Shown: one piece after another, positions 38,839-48,157 of the stretch
How positions within the stretch are numbered: the stretch's first letter is position 1
Layout of the letters: each line of letters begins with the position of its first letter
From: Paenibacillus aquistagni
GTDB taxonomy: Bacteria; Bacillota; Bacilli; Paenibacillales; Paenibacillaceae
Direction: 5' to 3'
Assembly: GCF_900177815.1 (NCBI RefSeq)
Contig: NZ_FXAZ01000004.1
Coordinates: 434,001-498,000, forward strand
Length of the DNA stretch: 64,000 bases
Program-made: the position numbers and the translations under genes
Notes under the pieces: model-generated
What the model was told of the DNA's origin: nothing
The model's input: the letters and a program-made list of their open reading frames with translations, nothing else
The model's database searches: none

Positions 38839-39882
38839 ATGAACCGAAGTGGTATGCCGGAACCAAACGGCACGTTTAACCCGAAGCATTATATTTGCCA
38901 TCGTGCACAAGGTCCTTTGGAGCTCGATGGACGCCTTGACAAGCCATTCTGGGAGAGTGCGCCTTGGACAGATGACTTCGTCGATATCGAAGGAGATTTG
39001 AAACCGCATCCATGGAAGCGCACGCGGGTCAAGATGCTCTGGGATGATGAATATATGTATTTCGGATCAGAGATGGAAGAGGATGAGATCTGGGCAACGT
39101 TGACAGAGAGAGATTCCGTTATTTTCTATGATAATGACTTCGAGATCTTTATTGATCCAGATGGAGACACCCATAATTACTACGAGTTTGAGATCAATGC
39201 CTTGAATACGGTATGGGATCTGATGCTGCCTAAGCCTTATCGGGATGGCGGCCCTCCAATCAACGGCTGGGACATTCAAGGCTTGAAGACGGCTGTGCAT
39301 ATTGAGGGAGAGCTTAACAATCCGCAAGCGAGCAATAAGAAGTGGACGCTTGAGGTGGCGATGCCTTGGAGCAGCCTGAAGGAGGCGGCCTTCGAGAGCC
39401 GCAAGCCGAATGCAGGCGAATATTGGCGCGTGAATTTCTCGCGTGTAGAGTGGCATGTCGATATTGTGGACGGACAGTATGTGAAGCGAATCAATCCGGA
39501 AACAAATCGCTCGCTGCCTGAAGAGAATTGGGTATGGAGCCCGCAAGGCGTCATTAATATGCATTATCCTGAAATGTGGGGCTTTGTGCTGTTCTCGGAG
39601 CAAAATGTTAGCGATAGCTCTAATGATGAGCAGCGCTTTATCCTGCCGCGTGACGAACAGATCAAGTGGGAGCTGCGCAAGCTGTATTATCGTGAACGCA
39701 ATTATTATGAAGCCAATGGCAAGTTCTCCAGTTCCTTTGAGGAGCTGCGTGGGACGGATGAGTGGAGCATTGAGCCTGTGATTGAGGTGACAAGCGGGTT
39801 GTTCCAGATTACTGCAGCAGCAGAAGACGGCAAGAGCAAGCTTATTATTCGAGAAGACGGCAAGACATGGCGTGAGGCTTAA
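38839..39882 (+). CDS. CBM9-like (carbohydrate-binding family 9) protein without signal peptide
   Basis: 347 residues. The CBM9-like fold is shown by LDGRLDKPFWESAPWT, VKMLWDDEYMYFGSEM, NDFEIFIDPDGDTHNYYE, WTLEVAMPWSSL and YWRVNFSRVEW. Similar domains occur attached to glycosidases, but here it is stand-alone and lacks a signal peptide, so it appears cytoplasmic. ATG 38839 is chosen because GGGAGG precedes it; an upstream frame to 38779 lacks a site. Immediately before the transglutaminase-like gene, which suggests a shared substrate. Confidence 0.85.
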   Translation: MNRSGMPEPNGTFNPKHYICHRAQGPLELDGRLDKPFWESAPWTDDFVDIEGDLKPHPWKRTRVKMLWDDEYMYFGSEMEEDEIWATLTERDSVIFYDNDFEIFIDPDGDTHNYYEFEINALNTVWDLMLPKPYRDGGPPINGWDIQGLKTAVHIEGELNNPQASNKKWTLEVAMPWSSLKEAAFESRKPNAGEYWRVNFSRVEWHVDIVDGQYVKRINPETNRSLPEENWVWSPQGVINMHYPEMWGFVLFSEQNVSDSSNDEQRFILPRDEQIKWELRKLYYRERNYYEANGKFSSSFEELRGTDEWSIEPVIEVTSGLFQITAAAEDGKSKLIIREDGKTWREA

Positions 39883-39914
39883 TATTAATCATAAAAGCAG
39901 AGGGTGGGATGATC

Positions 39915-42503
39915 ATGAATGCAACAATTCAAGAAGGCATTAACATGGATGTACTTGAACAAAAATGGCAGCAAAAGCGCAAGTGGGGAGAAAAGCGTGA
40001 GGCACAGCTGTTTGCAGCGCTTCAAACCGCCAATCCTCCATTAAATGAAGAAGAAGAGCGTCTGTTGAAGCACTTGTTTGCTTACATGCCTATTCACGAT
40101 CTGGCTAACTGCGATGGCGAATTCTTCGTCAAGCATGTTCGTGATTCCTTGAAGGTCCGTGAAGCAGCACCTTGGGGCAGCAAGATACCAGACTACATCT
40201 TTGTTAACTTTGTACTTCCGTACCGCGTGAATAATGAGAATGTGGACAACAGCCGCGAAGTGATCCGTGAAGAGCTGATGGACCGCGTGAAGCATCTGTC
40301 TATGAAGGAAGCCATCCTTGAGGCCAACTATTGGTGTCATGAGAAGGCAACTTACATTGGCACGGACATGCGCACGGTATCTCCGCTTACGATCATGCGC
40401 ACAGCGCTTGGCCGCTGCGGGGAGCAATCGACCTTGGCGGTAGCTGCGCTGCGCAGCGTAGGCATTCCAGCTCGTCAATGCTATACACCGCGCTGGGCGC
40501 ATAGCGATTCCAACCATGCTTGGGTAGAGGCATGGGCGGATGGCGAATGGTATTTCTTCGGTGCTTGCGAGCCTGAGCCTGTTCTGAATGAAGGCTGGTT
40601 CCGCGCCCCATCCACGCGCGCGATGCTGGTGAATACTCGTGTAGGCGCAGATTACACTGGACCAGAGGAAGTGTGCTCCGATCACCCATGGTGGGCAGAG
40701 ATTAACCTGCTTGATAACTATGCGAACACGAAGAAGATTACGGTTAAGGTAGTTGACGAAGCCGGCAAACCGGTTGCGAACGCTATCGTCGGCTTCCAAG
40801 TGTACAACTATGCTGAGTTCTATCCTATTGTGGAGAAAAAGACGGAAGCGAACGGTGAAGTGAGCTTGACGACAGGTCTTGGCGATATTCTTCTGCATGT
40901 GCGCAATGAGCAGGGATGGGGCTTCTCCAAAGTATCCGTAGCAGATGCGGATACGTTTGAACTGGTTCTGTACCGCAATCCGGAGCTTCCAAGTGAAGTG
41001 GACTGGGACATGGCAGCGCCAGCAGGCCATAACAGCGATTCTGAAGTGCAGGTGTCTGACGAAGCGCGCGAGAAGCATGAGGCGAGAGTGAAGGAAGGGG
41101 TTCAGATTCGCACAGGTTTCGAAGCTGCCTTCTGGAATGAAGAGAAGAGTGCGGAGCTTGCGAAGGAGCTTCAGCTTCCGACTGATCGTGTGGCGAAGGT
41201 GCTTATTACAGCGAAGGGCAATGGAGATGAGATTGCTCAATTCCTGAAGGAAAATAAAGCTCATGGCGAATGGCCGCTCCGTTTGCTGGAGGCGATTCGT
41301 GAGAAGGATCTTCATGATACATTCCGTGATTCACTGAATGATCATCTTGCAGGCGCGCTTAAGCATACGCAATACCAAGACAACAAAGAGCTGTTCGACG
41401 CTTATATTTTGAATCCGCGCGTGTATTTTGAAATGATCGCGCCTTACCGTTCGTTCTTCCAAGAGACGGTTGCAGCAGCGGATCAAGCGAAATATCAGGA
41501 CAATCCTGCTGCTCTTGTCGCCATGTTACAAAAAGAAATCGAGATCGTCGAGAAGGTTGATCGTTATGCAGGCATGGGCATGCCGGCTGGCACGTATCAA
41601 TTGCGCATTACGGATAAATTAAGCCGCGACATTTGCTTTGTTGCAATGGCTAGAAGCTTTGGCATTCCTGCGCGTCTTGAGCCATTCAACTTGAATGCAC
41701 AGTACTGGCATGAAGGACAATGGCACGATGCGGCATTCGAGCAGGCTGCTCAGAAGCATGAGGAAGTGTTTGCCAAGGGCACGCTGTTCTTTGACAAAGT
41801 AGAGCAGGATTCAGACCAAGTTGCTGCCTACAACCAAAACTTCAGTGTTGCAAGGCTTGAAGCAGGACAATTCCGAACCTTGACAATTCCGTTTGGGGAA
41901 AAGGATGTGTATGATCGTCCATTCGAAGTGCTGACAGGCCAATATCGCTTGACGACAGGCACACGCTTGAGCAGCGGGGATGTTCTGGTTCGCTGCAGCT
42001 TCTTTACCGTAGAAGCAGGCCAAGAAGCTCATGCACCGCTTGTCTTCCGTGCGGAGCAAATCGAAGTTCCGGTTCTTGGAGAACTTGCACAAGCAGATCT
42101 GTCAGTCTTCCCTGGAGCTGACAAAGCGATCACGATTCCGGCTTCAGGCGCTGTATTTGCTTGGCTTGATCCGGAGCGCGAGCCAACGAAGCACTTGCTG
42201 CGCGAGCTTAGAGAGCTGAAGATTGAGCTCGACAGCTGGGGAGGCGATATCCATCTGCTCGTGGGCGACGATAAGATTATGGGCGAGCTGGATACGAAAG
42301 GCCTGCCTAGCGGAGCACACTATACGATGGATATCGGCAATGCCTTCTCGAAGCAGATTCAAAGCACGCTGACCGACATTCGCGGAATTGAGCTTCCACT
42401 TGTGGTTGTCGCAGATCAGGCGGGCCAAGTCCGCTACATTTACGAAGGCTACAAGCTTGGCATCGGTGCAGACATTTTGAAAACAGTTATGAATATGAAA
42501 TAA
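39915..42503 (+). CDS. Large transglutaminase-like domain protein
   Basis: 862 residues, no signal peptide. Residues about 90-250 are a transglutaminase-like core with Cys in GRCGEQSTLAVAAL and His in SDSNHAWVEAWADG; the third residue would lie in FFGACEPEP. A carboxypeptidase-regulatory-like beta domain follows (ITVKVVDEAGKPVANAIVG, about 275-340). Near residues 560-620 a second, partial core repeats the pattern (DICFVAMARSFGIPARLEP, QYWHEGQWHDAAFE). The C-terminus resembles a beta-sandwich plus a thioredoxin-like segment. Superfamily members include proteases, transglutaminases and peptide N-glycanases. Activity is unknown. ATG 39915 sits seven bases after AGGGTGG. Confidence 0.85.
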   Translation: MNATIQEGINMDVLEQKWQQKRKWGEKREAQLFAALQTANPPLNEEEERLLKHLFAYMPIHDLANCDGEFFVKHVRDSLKVREAAPWGSKIPDYIFVNFVLPYRVNNENVDNSREVIREELMDRVKHLSMKEAILEANYWCHEKATYIGTDMRTVSPLTIMRTALGRCGEQSTLAVAALRSVGIPARQCYTPRWAHSDSNHAWVEAWADGEWYFFGACEPEPVLNEGWFRAPSTRAMLVNTRVGADYTGPEEVCSDHPWWAEINLLDNYANTKKITVKVVDEAGKPVANAIVGFQVYNYAEFYPIVEKKTEANGEVSLTTGLGDILLHVRNEQGWGFSKVSVADADTFELVLYRNPELPSEVDWDMAAPAGHNSDSEVQVSDEAREKHEARVKEGVQIRTGFEAAFWNEEKSAELAKELQLPTDRVAKVLITAKGNGDEIAQFLKENKAHGEWPLRLLEAIREKDLHDTFRDSLNDHLAGALKHTQYQDNKELFDAYILNPRVYFEMIAPYRSFFQETVAAADQAKYQDNPAALVAMLQKEIEIVEKVDRYAGMGMPAGTYQLRITDKLSRDICFVAMARSFGIPARLEPFNLNAQYWHEGQWHDAAFEQAAQKHEEVFAKGTLFFDKVEQDSDQVAAYNQNFSVARLEAGQFRTLTIPFGEKDVYDRPFEVLTGQYRLTTGTRLSSGDVLVRCSFFTVEAGQEAHAPLVFRAEQIEVPVLGELAQADLSVFPGADKAITIPASGAVFAWLDPEREPTKHLLRELRELKIELDSWGGDIHLLVGDDKIMGELDTKGLPSGAHYTMDIGNAFSKQIQSTLTDIRGIELPLVVVADQAGQVRYIYEGYKLGIGADILKTVMNMK

Positions 42504-42553
42504 AGCCAACTATTCAATTCACACAGGCGTATAGACATCAGGAGGGTGCGGAA

Positions 42554-44221
42554 ATGTCAGTCGAACCTATGCAGCGTAAAGACATGGAACAAATCTACGC
42601 TGGCATCAGTCCGTTTGAACTCGAAGGCAAGTTAGTTCATTTATGTGATCATCAAGTCAAAAAGAAAGTGAAGCAGCTCTTGAATGCGGGGCGGGGGAAT
42701 CCGAACTGGATCGCGGCTACACCTCGTGAGGCCTTCTTTGCGCTAGGGCAGTTCGCAGTTGAGGAAAGCCGACGCACATGGAGCGCTGGCGATCTAGCGG
42801 GCATGCCGAAGAAATCTGGCATCGCCGGGCGTCTGCAGCAGTATGTGGAGACACATCACAGTACTGCTGGCGTGGAGGCGCTGGAGCGAATTGTACAGTA
42901 CGGAATTGCTGAGCTCGGTTTTGATCCAGACAGCTGGGTCCATGAGCTGGCCGATGGAATTATCGGCGACAACTATCCAGTCCCTGGACGCATGCTTGTC
43001 CATACAGAGGAGACGGTGAAGGCCTTCTGGCAGCAGGAGCTGTGCGGGGATGCGCCGCTTGGCGATTGCGATATGTTCGGGGTTGAGGGAGCGACAGCCG
43101 CGATCTGCAACATCTTCAGCACCTTTATGACGAATCGGCTGCTGTCTCCAGGAGATCGGATTGCGATAATGGTTCCGGTATTCGTGCCGTATCTAGAGAT
43201 CCCGCATCTGCCGCATTATCAGTTTGATATTGTGGAGATTCATGCGAGCGGCAAGCTTGAGGACGGCTCCCACAGCTGGCAGTACCCGGATGAAGAGTTG
43301 GAGAAGCTGAAGGACCCGAGCATCAAAGCCTTATTTGTGGTGAATCCAAGCAATCCATCCTCAGTAGCCATGGCGCCAGAATCGGTAGAGAAGCTCGTTC
43401 AGATCGTGAAGCAGCATAATCCTAACTTGATGATTATAACGGATGATGTGTACGGGAACTTCGTGCCTGATTTTCGTTCACTGATGACCTACCTTCCGTA
43501 CAATACGATCGGTGTCTACTCGTATTCCAAATATTTGGGCGTGACGGGATGGAGATTAGGTGTCGTATGCATTGAAAAAGACAATCTCTACGACCGGCTG
43601 CTGCAAGAGCTGCCGGAGGACGTGAAGCAGGTAATGAACGAGCGTTATGCACCGCTGAAGCCGAATCCAGAGGAGACGACCTTTATGGAGCGCTTGGTAG
43701 CGGATTCTCGTTCTGTTGCTTTGAATCATACGGCAGGTCTGTCCACGCCGCAGCAGGTGCAGATGGCGATTATGTCCATCTTCTGCCTGCTTGACCATGA
43801 GCACGGCGACACTTATAAGCAGCAGACCATTGAGATTTGCAGGCGGCGCTTGAAGCTGTTCTATGAAGGACTAGAGATGGAGATTCCAAGAGAGTCATAC
43901 AGTGCTTCCTATTATTCCGAGTTCGATGTGCTGAACTGGGCCTTAAAAGAGCACGGCAAGGAATTCGCCGCCTATCTCAAGAAGACATACAAGCCGCTCA
44001 ATATTCTGTTCCGCTTGGCTGAGCGATCAAGCGTTGTGCTGATTAGCGGCAGCGGCTTCCATGCGCCGGAATGGTCAGTGCGCGTCTCGCTCGCCAATCT
44101 TCATGATGAAGCGTACCCAGAGATCGGCAGAGCGCTGAAGGAAGCCCTCCACAGCTATGTCGAGGAGTGGAAGCAGAGCAGACAGCATGCAGTAGAGGAG
44201 AATCTCATTCCAACACGATAA
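42554..44221 (+). CDS. Aspartate 4-decarboxylase / aspartate aminotransferase (AspD type)
   Basis: 555 residues, a fold-type I PLP enzyme. The Schiff-base lysine is Lys326 in YSYSKYLGVTGWRLG; VNPSNPSSVAM and TDDVYGNFVPDF are further class I aminotransferase signatures. Overall length and the N-terminal AGRGNPNWIA region fit bifunctional aspartate 4-decarboxylases, which convert aspartate to alanine and CO2. Such genes usually stand beside the exchanger aspT, which is absent here; instead it ends an ABC/CBM9/transglutaminase operon. ATG 42554 follows AGGAGGGTG. Confidence 0.88.
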   Translation: MSVEPMQRKDMEQIYAGISPFELEGKLVHLCDHQVKKKVKQLLNAGRGNPNWIAATPREAFFALGQFAVEESRRTWSAGDLAGMPKKSGIAGRLQQYVETHHSTAGVEALERIVQYGIAELGFDPDSWVHELADGIIGDNYPVPGRMLVHTEETVKAFWQQELCGDAPLGDCDMFGVEGATAAICNIFSTFMTNRLLSPGDRIAIMVPVFVPYLEIPHLPHYQFDIVEIHASGKLEDGSHSWQYPDEELEKLKDPSIKALFVVNPSNPSSVAMAPESVEKLVQIVKQHNPNLMIITDDVYGNFVPDFRSLMTYLPYNTIGVYSYSKYLGVTGWRLGVVCIEKDNLYDRLLQELPEDVKQVMNERYAPLKPNPEETTFMERLVADSRSVALNHTAGLSTPQQVQMAIMSIFCLLDHEHGDTYKQQTIEICRRRLKLFYEGLEMEIPRESYSASYYSEFDVLNWALKEHGKEFAAYLKKTYKPLNILFRLAERSSVVLISGSGFHAPEWSVRVSLANLHDEAYPEIGRALKEALHSYVEEWKQSRQHAVEENLIPTR

Positions 44222-44381
44222 GCCGCTAAGGAACTGGAGGATTGAACGCCTCTATTCTAGCTGCCGCTTCGCAATTAGGGCTGAAGCTGTGACTGCTGCG
44301 TGCAGATGAATCCATAATTGTACACATTAAAGCTAGGCAGAACCAATGTGAAGCATACTTGAGCGCCAGATCAGTGCGCTG

Positions 44382-44415
44382 GCCCCTTTCCAAGCAGGAG
44401 AGGGGCTTATTTTTA
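44382..44415 (+). terminator. Terminator of the ABC/AspD operon
   Basis: GCCCCTTTCC / GGAGAGGGGC (one G-U pair), then TTATTTTTATT. Elsewhere in the 323-bp gap 44222-44544 I see no gene. Confidence 0.85.
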
Positions 44416-44544
44416 TTGCCGAAGGTTGGTTATGTTCAGGCTTATGTTTGAGCGGATTAACGGTTACTCTAAGAAACAGCAGCGGACTGCAGGGAGCGTT
44501 TCCTGCTGTCTAGACTAGCCTTGACTTGAGAGGAGACCTATCTT

Positions 44545-45549
44545 ATGATTGTCCGCTTTGGCTATGTTGCGATGTCTATGGTTGTACACAACAGTTCACC
44601 TTCCAAAACGATGACCTATGCGACCTTTAGCAAGCTGCAGGATCGAGAGGCTGCAATAAAGAAGCTGCTTCGCATTGGAGAGGAGAATCTCCATAATACC
44701 TTGCGCTTATTAAAGCACAACAATGCCCATGACATTCATCTGTATCGGATGTCCTCGAAGCTGATTCCCCTAGCGACGCACGAGGCGCTTCAGGGGGAAC
44801 TTGACCCTTATACAGCGTTGGCGGAGCCTTTTCAAGCGATTGGTCGCTATGCTAAGGAGAGAGGGATGAGATTATCGTTTCATCCAGATCATTTCACGGT
44901 TCTTAGTACGCCTAGACAAGAGGTGCTGAGCAAATCCATTCAAGATTTGGAGCATCATGTTCGCATGCTTGAGGCAATGGGACTCGACGCAAGGGCAAAG
45001 AACAATATTCATGTTGGTGGTGCCTATGGCGACAAAGCGGCGGCAGGAGCTCGTTTTATTGACCATTTCAGCGCTCTCCCTGAACGGATTCAACAGCGAT
45101 TGACGCTTGAGAATGATGATAAGACGTTTAATGCGCTTGAGACGCTGGAGATCGCCGAAGCGCTTCAAGTGCCCATGGTATTTGATATTCATCATCATGA
45201 GGTGAATAATGGAGGAGAGGGCTATGAGAAGCTGTGGCCTCGCATTCTGAAGACATGGGAGTCGAAACTTGCCCAGGCAGATGCCCTACGGGATGCTCCG
45301 CTTCCGCCGAAGATTCATGTATCAAGCCCTAAGAGTGACACCGATCCCCGTGGGCACGCTGACTATGTGGCGGCAAAGCCGCTGCTTCGATTTTTAAAGG
45401 AGATCTCGGCATACACACCTCGCCTTGATGTGATGATAGAAGCAAAGCACAAGGATGAGGCTTTATTTCAGCTCATACGCGAGTTGATGTCTTATCAGAA
45501 TGAAGGGGTTCGCGTGGTCGATCAAGCGACATTGAGCATTGATGAATAA
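44545..45549 (+). CDS. uvsE: UV DNA damage endonuclease
   Basis: 334 residues, UVDE TIM-barrel family. It nicks DNA 5' to UV photoproducts independently of UvrABC. Conserved metal-ligand segments: RFGYVAMS at the start, MRLSFHPDHFTVL, NNIHVGGAYGDK, LTLENDDKTF, MVFDIHHHEVN and DVMIEAKHKDEA. ATG 44545 follows GAGAGGAGA. It appears monocistronic. Confidence 0.95.
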   Translation: MIVRFGYVAMSMVVHNSSPSKTMTYATFSKLQDREAAIKKLLRIGEENLHNTLRLLKHNNAHDIHLYRMSSKLIPLATHEALQGELDPYTALAEPFQAIGRYAKERGMRLSFHPDHFTVLSTPRQEVLSKSIQDLEHHVRMLEAMGLDARAKNNIHVGGAYGDKAAAGARFIDHFSALPERIQQRLTLENDDKTFNALETLEIAEALQVPMVFDIHHHEVNNGGEGYEKLWPRILKTWESKLAQADALRDAPLPPKIHVSSPKSDTDPRGHADYVAAKPLLRFLKEISAYTPRLDVMIEAKHKDEALFQLIRELMSYQNEGVRVVDQATLSIDE

Positions 45550-45606
45550 TATATGATGTGGTATTATGATCTGGTACTAAGTATAGAATTATGAATCATG
45601 GATCAT

Positions 45607-45635
45607 TTGAAATTTTTGTGATCATTGGATAATAT
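45607..45635 (+). promoter_or_regulatory. Probable sigma-A promoter of fabI
   Basis: TTGAAA, 17-bp spacer, TAATAT. A GGTACTAA half-site upstream (45573-45580) resembles half of a FapR box, but its partner half is poor. Confidence 0.65.
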
Positions 45636-45766
45636 TCCTTGATTCTCCTATGTAATTACGATACGTTGAATTCAATGAAGCTCATCCTGCTGTCTGTGTG
45701 GTCAGGTCTATCTCTTTTAGAGCGAGCAGACAAGCTTTGGGTGTGCGAGAGGAGGATATTCGACTG

Positions 45767-46537
45767 ATGTCTCAAGTATTGACAGGCAAGAATATCATTG
45801 TGATGGGTGTAGCGAACGACCGCAGCATTGCTTGGGCGATTGCGCAATCCCTGGCGGCACAAGGCGCAAGACTCGCATTTACCTATGAGAGCGAGCGTGT
45901 TGAAGGCCGTGTGAAGAAGCTTGCAGACACGATTCCTAATTCCATCGTGCTGCCATGCAATGTTACCGTAGATGAGGACATTGATGCTCTAGCTGTGCAT
46001 CTAAAAGAAGAATTCGGTGTGCTGCATGGTATCGTGCACAGCATTGCATTTGCAAATACAGCTGAGCTGGAAGGCATGTACGTCAATACTTCTCGTGCTG
46101 GATTCGCACTAGCGCATGATATTAGTGCTTATTCCTTGGCAGCTGTGGCACAGCGCTTATATCCGCTTATGACAGAAGGCGGCAGCATCATGACGATGAC
46201 TTATCTTGGCGCTGAGCGCGCGCTTAAGAACTACAATGTCATGGGTGTGGCGAAGGCTGCGCTTGAAGCATCTGTACGCTATTTGGCTAACGACCTCGGC
46301 CAGTTCAATATTCGTGTCAATGCCATCTCAGCCGGGCCAATTCGTACGCTTGCAGCGAAAGGAATTGCTGATTTCAATTCCATTTTGCGCGAGGTAGAAG
46401 AGAAAGCGCCGCTTCGCCGTACGACAGAGCAAGCTGAAGTAGGAGACACCGCGATGTTCCTCATGAGTCCATGGTCACGCGGAATTACAGGAGAAGTTAT
46501 CTATGTAGATAGTGGCTTCCATATAGTCGGAGTGTAG
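45767..46537 (+). CDS. fabI: Enoyl-[acyl-carrier-protein] reductase [NADH]
   Basis: 256 residues, short-chain dehydrogenase fold. It carries out the last step of fatty acid elongation and is the triclosan target. Visible: GVANDRSIAWAIAQ nucleotide loop, YNVMGVAKAALEA containing the Tyr-x6-Lys pair, and INVR-type AISAGPIRTLAAKG. ATG 45767 follows AGGAGG and gives the standard length; upstream in-frame starts would add 23 residues not found in FabI. Confidence 0.96.
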   Translation: MSQVLTGKNIIVMGVANDRSIAWAIAQSLAAQGARLAFTYESERVEGRVKKLADTIPNSIVLPCNVTVDEDIDALAVHLKEEFGVLHGIVHSIAFANTAELEGMYVNTSRAGFALAHDISAYSLAAVAQRLYPLMTEGGSIMTMTYLGAERALKNYNVMGVAKAALEASVRYLANDLGQFNIRVNAISAGPIRTLAAKGIADFNSILREVEEKAPLRRTTEQAEVGDTAMFLMSPWSRGITGEVIYVDSGFHIVGV

Positions 46538-46562
46538 AGCTCCATCACGGATGAAGATAGAG

Positions 46563-46608
46563 TCCGCCTTGGTATGTCAGATAAACCGCATATTCAAGGC
46601 GGATTTTT
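46563..46608 (+). terminator. Terminator after fabI
   Basis: TCCGCCTTG / CAAGGCGGA followed by TTTTTG. Confidence 0.85.
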
Positions 46609-46758
46609 GTATACTTAATGGGGGACTTTCTTGAATGAGATTGATGAACTCCGCATACGATTAACTTCACATAAGTCAGGCGAATACCATGAAACTTCAC
46701 TTCATCGTAAGCGTATAGTAAGAGAGTGACTTTTGGATGATCATAGAATGAAAGTAGA

Positions 46759-47625
46759 GTGAAGCGAGTGAGCAATGAAGAGAACATTCCTTATGTTGTA
46801 ACGGGTAAGAGTTATACAGCAGTCGCAATTAATTGCGCAGCGAAGGCAGGCGAATGGATCAAGACCCGACTCGGACAATTCACCTCGTTGAATATAAAGT
46901 CATCGGCAGCAGATCTTGTGACCGAAGTGGACAAGGGCGCAGAGATCATGATCCGCAAGCTGATTATGACGCACTTTCCCCATCATGAGATCCTTGGAGA
47001 GGAGTCGGTAGATCCCGGTCGGGAAGCCTCAGCACAAGCTTTGCAGGAAGCCAAAGAGGCTGAATACTTATGGATTGTCGACCCAATCGACGGCACCACC
47101 AATTTTGTTCATGGCTTGCCATTCTTCTCTGTTTCGATTGCACTGGCGCATAAGGGAGAAGTTATTGTAGGCGTAATTTACGACCCGATGCGTGATGAGC
47201 TGTTTGTAGCTGAGAAAGGCAAGGGGGCCTATGTGCATGGGAAGCGCATGCGCGCTGCGAAGGACCCTGCCTTAAGCGACAGCTTAGTTGCAACTGGCTT
47301 TCCTACAGAACATGATGAAGCGCTGCCCAATAACTTGGCGACGATTGCAGCATTAGCGCCGCAGGTTCGCAATATTCGTACGATTGGTTCTGCAGCACTT
47401 TCCATGGCATATGTGGCGGATGGACGATTGACAGGATTCTACGAGTGGAATCTGAATGCTTGGGATATGGCTGCAGGAAGTTTGCTGATTACCGAATCTG
47501 GCGGACGGGTAACAGATATTGACGGCAACCCATATCACTTAGGCGTACGCGATGTTGCAGCGTCTAATGGAGCAATTCATGAATCGCTCCTGAATGTGCT
47601 CCGCGACGCTGTGCCACAACGCTAA
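46759..47625 (+). CDS. Inositol monophosphatase family protein
   Basis: 288 residues. Metal and phosphate motifs of the family: DLVTEVDKGAE, ILGEESVD, WIVDPIDGTTNFVHG and WNLNAWDMAAGSLLITESGG. Substrates in this family include inositol phosphate, histidinol phosphate, NADP and fructose bisphosphate. GTG 46759 or GTG 46768 are both possible; neither has a clear site. Followed 58 bp later by a small gene. Confidence 0.9.
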   Translation: MKRVSNEENIPYVVTGKSYTAVAINCAAKAGEWIKTRLGQFTSLNIKSSAADLVTEVDKGAEIMIRKLIMTHFPHHEILGEESVDPGREASAQALQEAKEAEYLWIVDPIDGTTNFVHGLPFFSVSIALAHKGEVIVGVIYDPMRDELFVAEKGKGAYVHGKRMRAAKDPALSDSLVATGFPTEHDEALPNNLATIAALAPQVRNIRTIGSAALSMAYVADGRLTGFYEWNLNAWDMAAGSLLITESGGRVTDIDGNPYHLGVRDVAASNGAIHESLLNVLRDAVPQR

Positions 47626-47683
47626 ATCGCATACCTCAAGGTTCCGACGGGCAAGCTGAATCTTGTGAAGGAGGTTATACGAG

Positions 47684-47992
47684 ATGGACAAAGTGAACCG
47701 CGAGCATAAGCCGCAACGCGAGATGGAAGCGAGCGAAAGCTTGGCCTCAACCCCACTGGAAGCAGAGCTCCATGAGCTGCTGACTGTAGGCGAGATGGAG
47801 ACAGAGGAGCAGGATGCTGCTGTAAGAAGACGTGTGATTCCACGGACGGAGATTCGCATCCAGACGAAGATGGATCCAATCGTGGAAGAGACGCTTCTTT
47901 TTCGCAGCATGGCTAAAGAAGTGGACAACCGCTATGATCGATATATGGGAAGCACACAGGCAGCAGAGGAGAAGCGAAAAAATAATTCGTAG
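47684..47992 (+). CDS. Small hydrophilic hypothetical protein
   Basis: 102 residues, very Glu/Arg rich (HELLTVGEMETEEQDAAVRRR, then TEIRIQTKMDPIVEET), without membrane segments; probably helical. ATG 47684 has an excellent AAGGAGG and a strong terminator follows. Not recognised; probably cotranscribed with the phosphatase. Confidence 0.75.
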   Translation: MDKVNREHKPQREMEASESLASTPLEAELHELLTVGEMETEEQDAAVRRRVIPRTEIRIQTKMDPIVEETLLFRSMAKEVDNRYDRYMGSTQAAEEKRKNNS

Positions 47993-48053
47993 ACTCCATC
48001 CGTTGCTTTGCCCTACAAAGATCATGAATTGCATCATAACAACTCATACCAAT

Positions 48054-48100
48054 AAGCCTCCCTTAGACTGCTCGATTGAGCGGTCTAAGGGAGGCTTTTG
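48054..48100 (+). terminator. Terminator after the small hydrophilic protein gene
   Basis: AAGCCTCCCTTAGAC / GTCTAAGGGAGGCTT, 15 bp perfect, extended inside by GCTC/GAGC; TTTTG follows. Confidence 0.92.
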
Positions 48101-48157
48101 TGTTGTGATGCATGCTTGGCTGTAACGATTGGTTTGAGTGATTCCTTGGCACAGCTG

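Noticed and set aside
40041..41315. A 424-codon minus-strand frame opposite the transglutaminase-like gene
   Set aside because: Antisense artefact of a high-bias coding region; composition is His/Arg/Leu-rich without any family signature.
45564..45580. Possible FapR box before fabI
   Set aside because: Only the right half (GGTACTAA) is good; the left half differs at several positions and it lies upstream of the likely -35.
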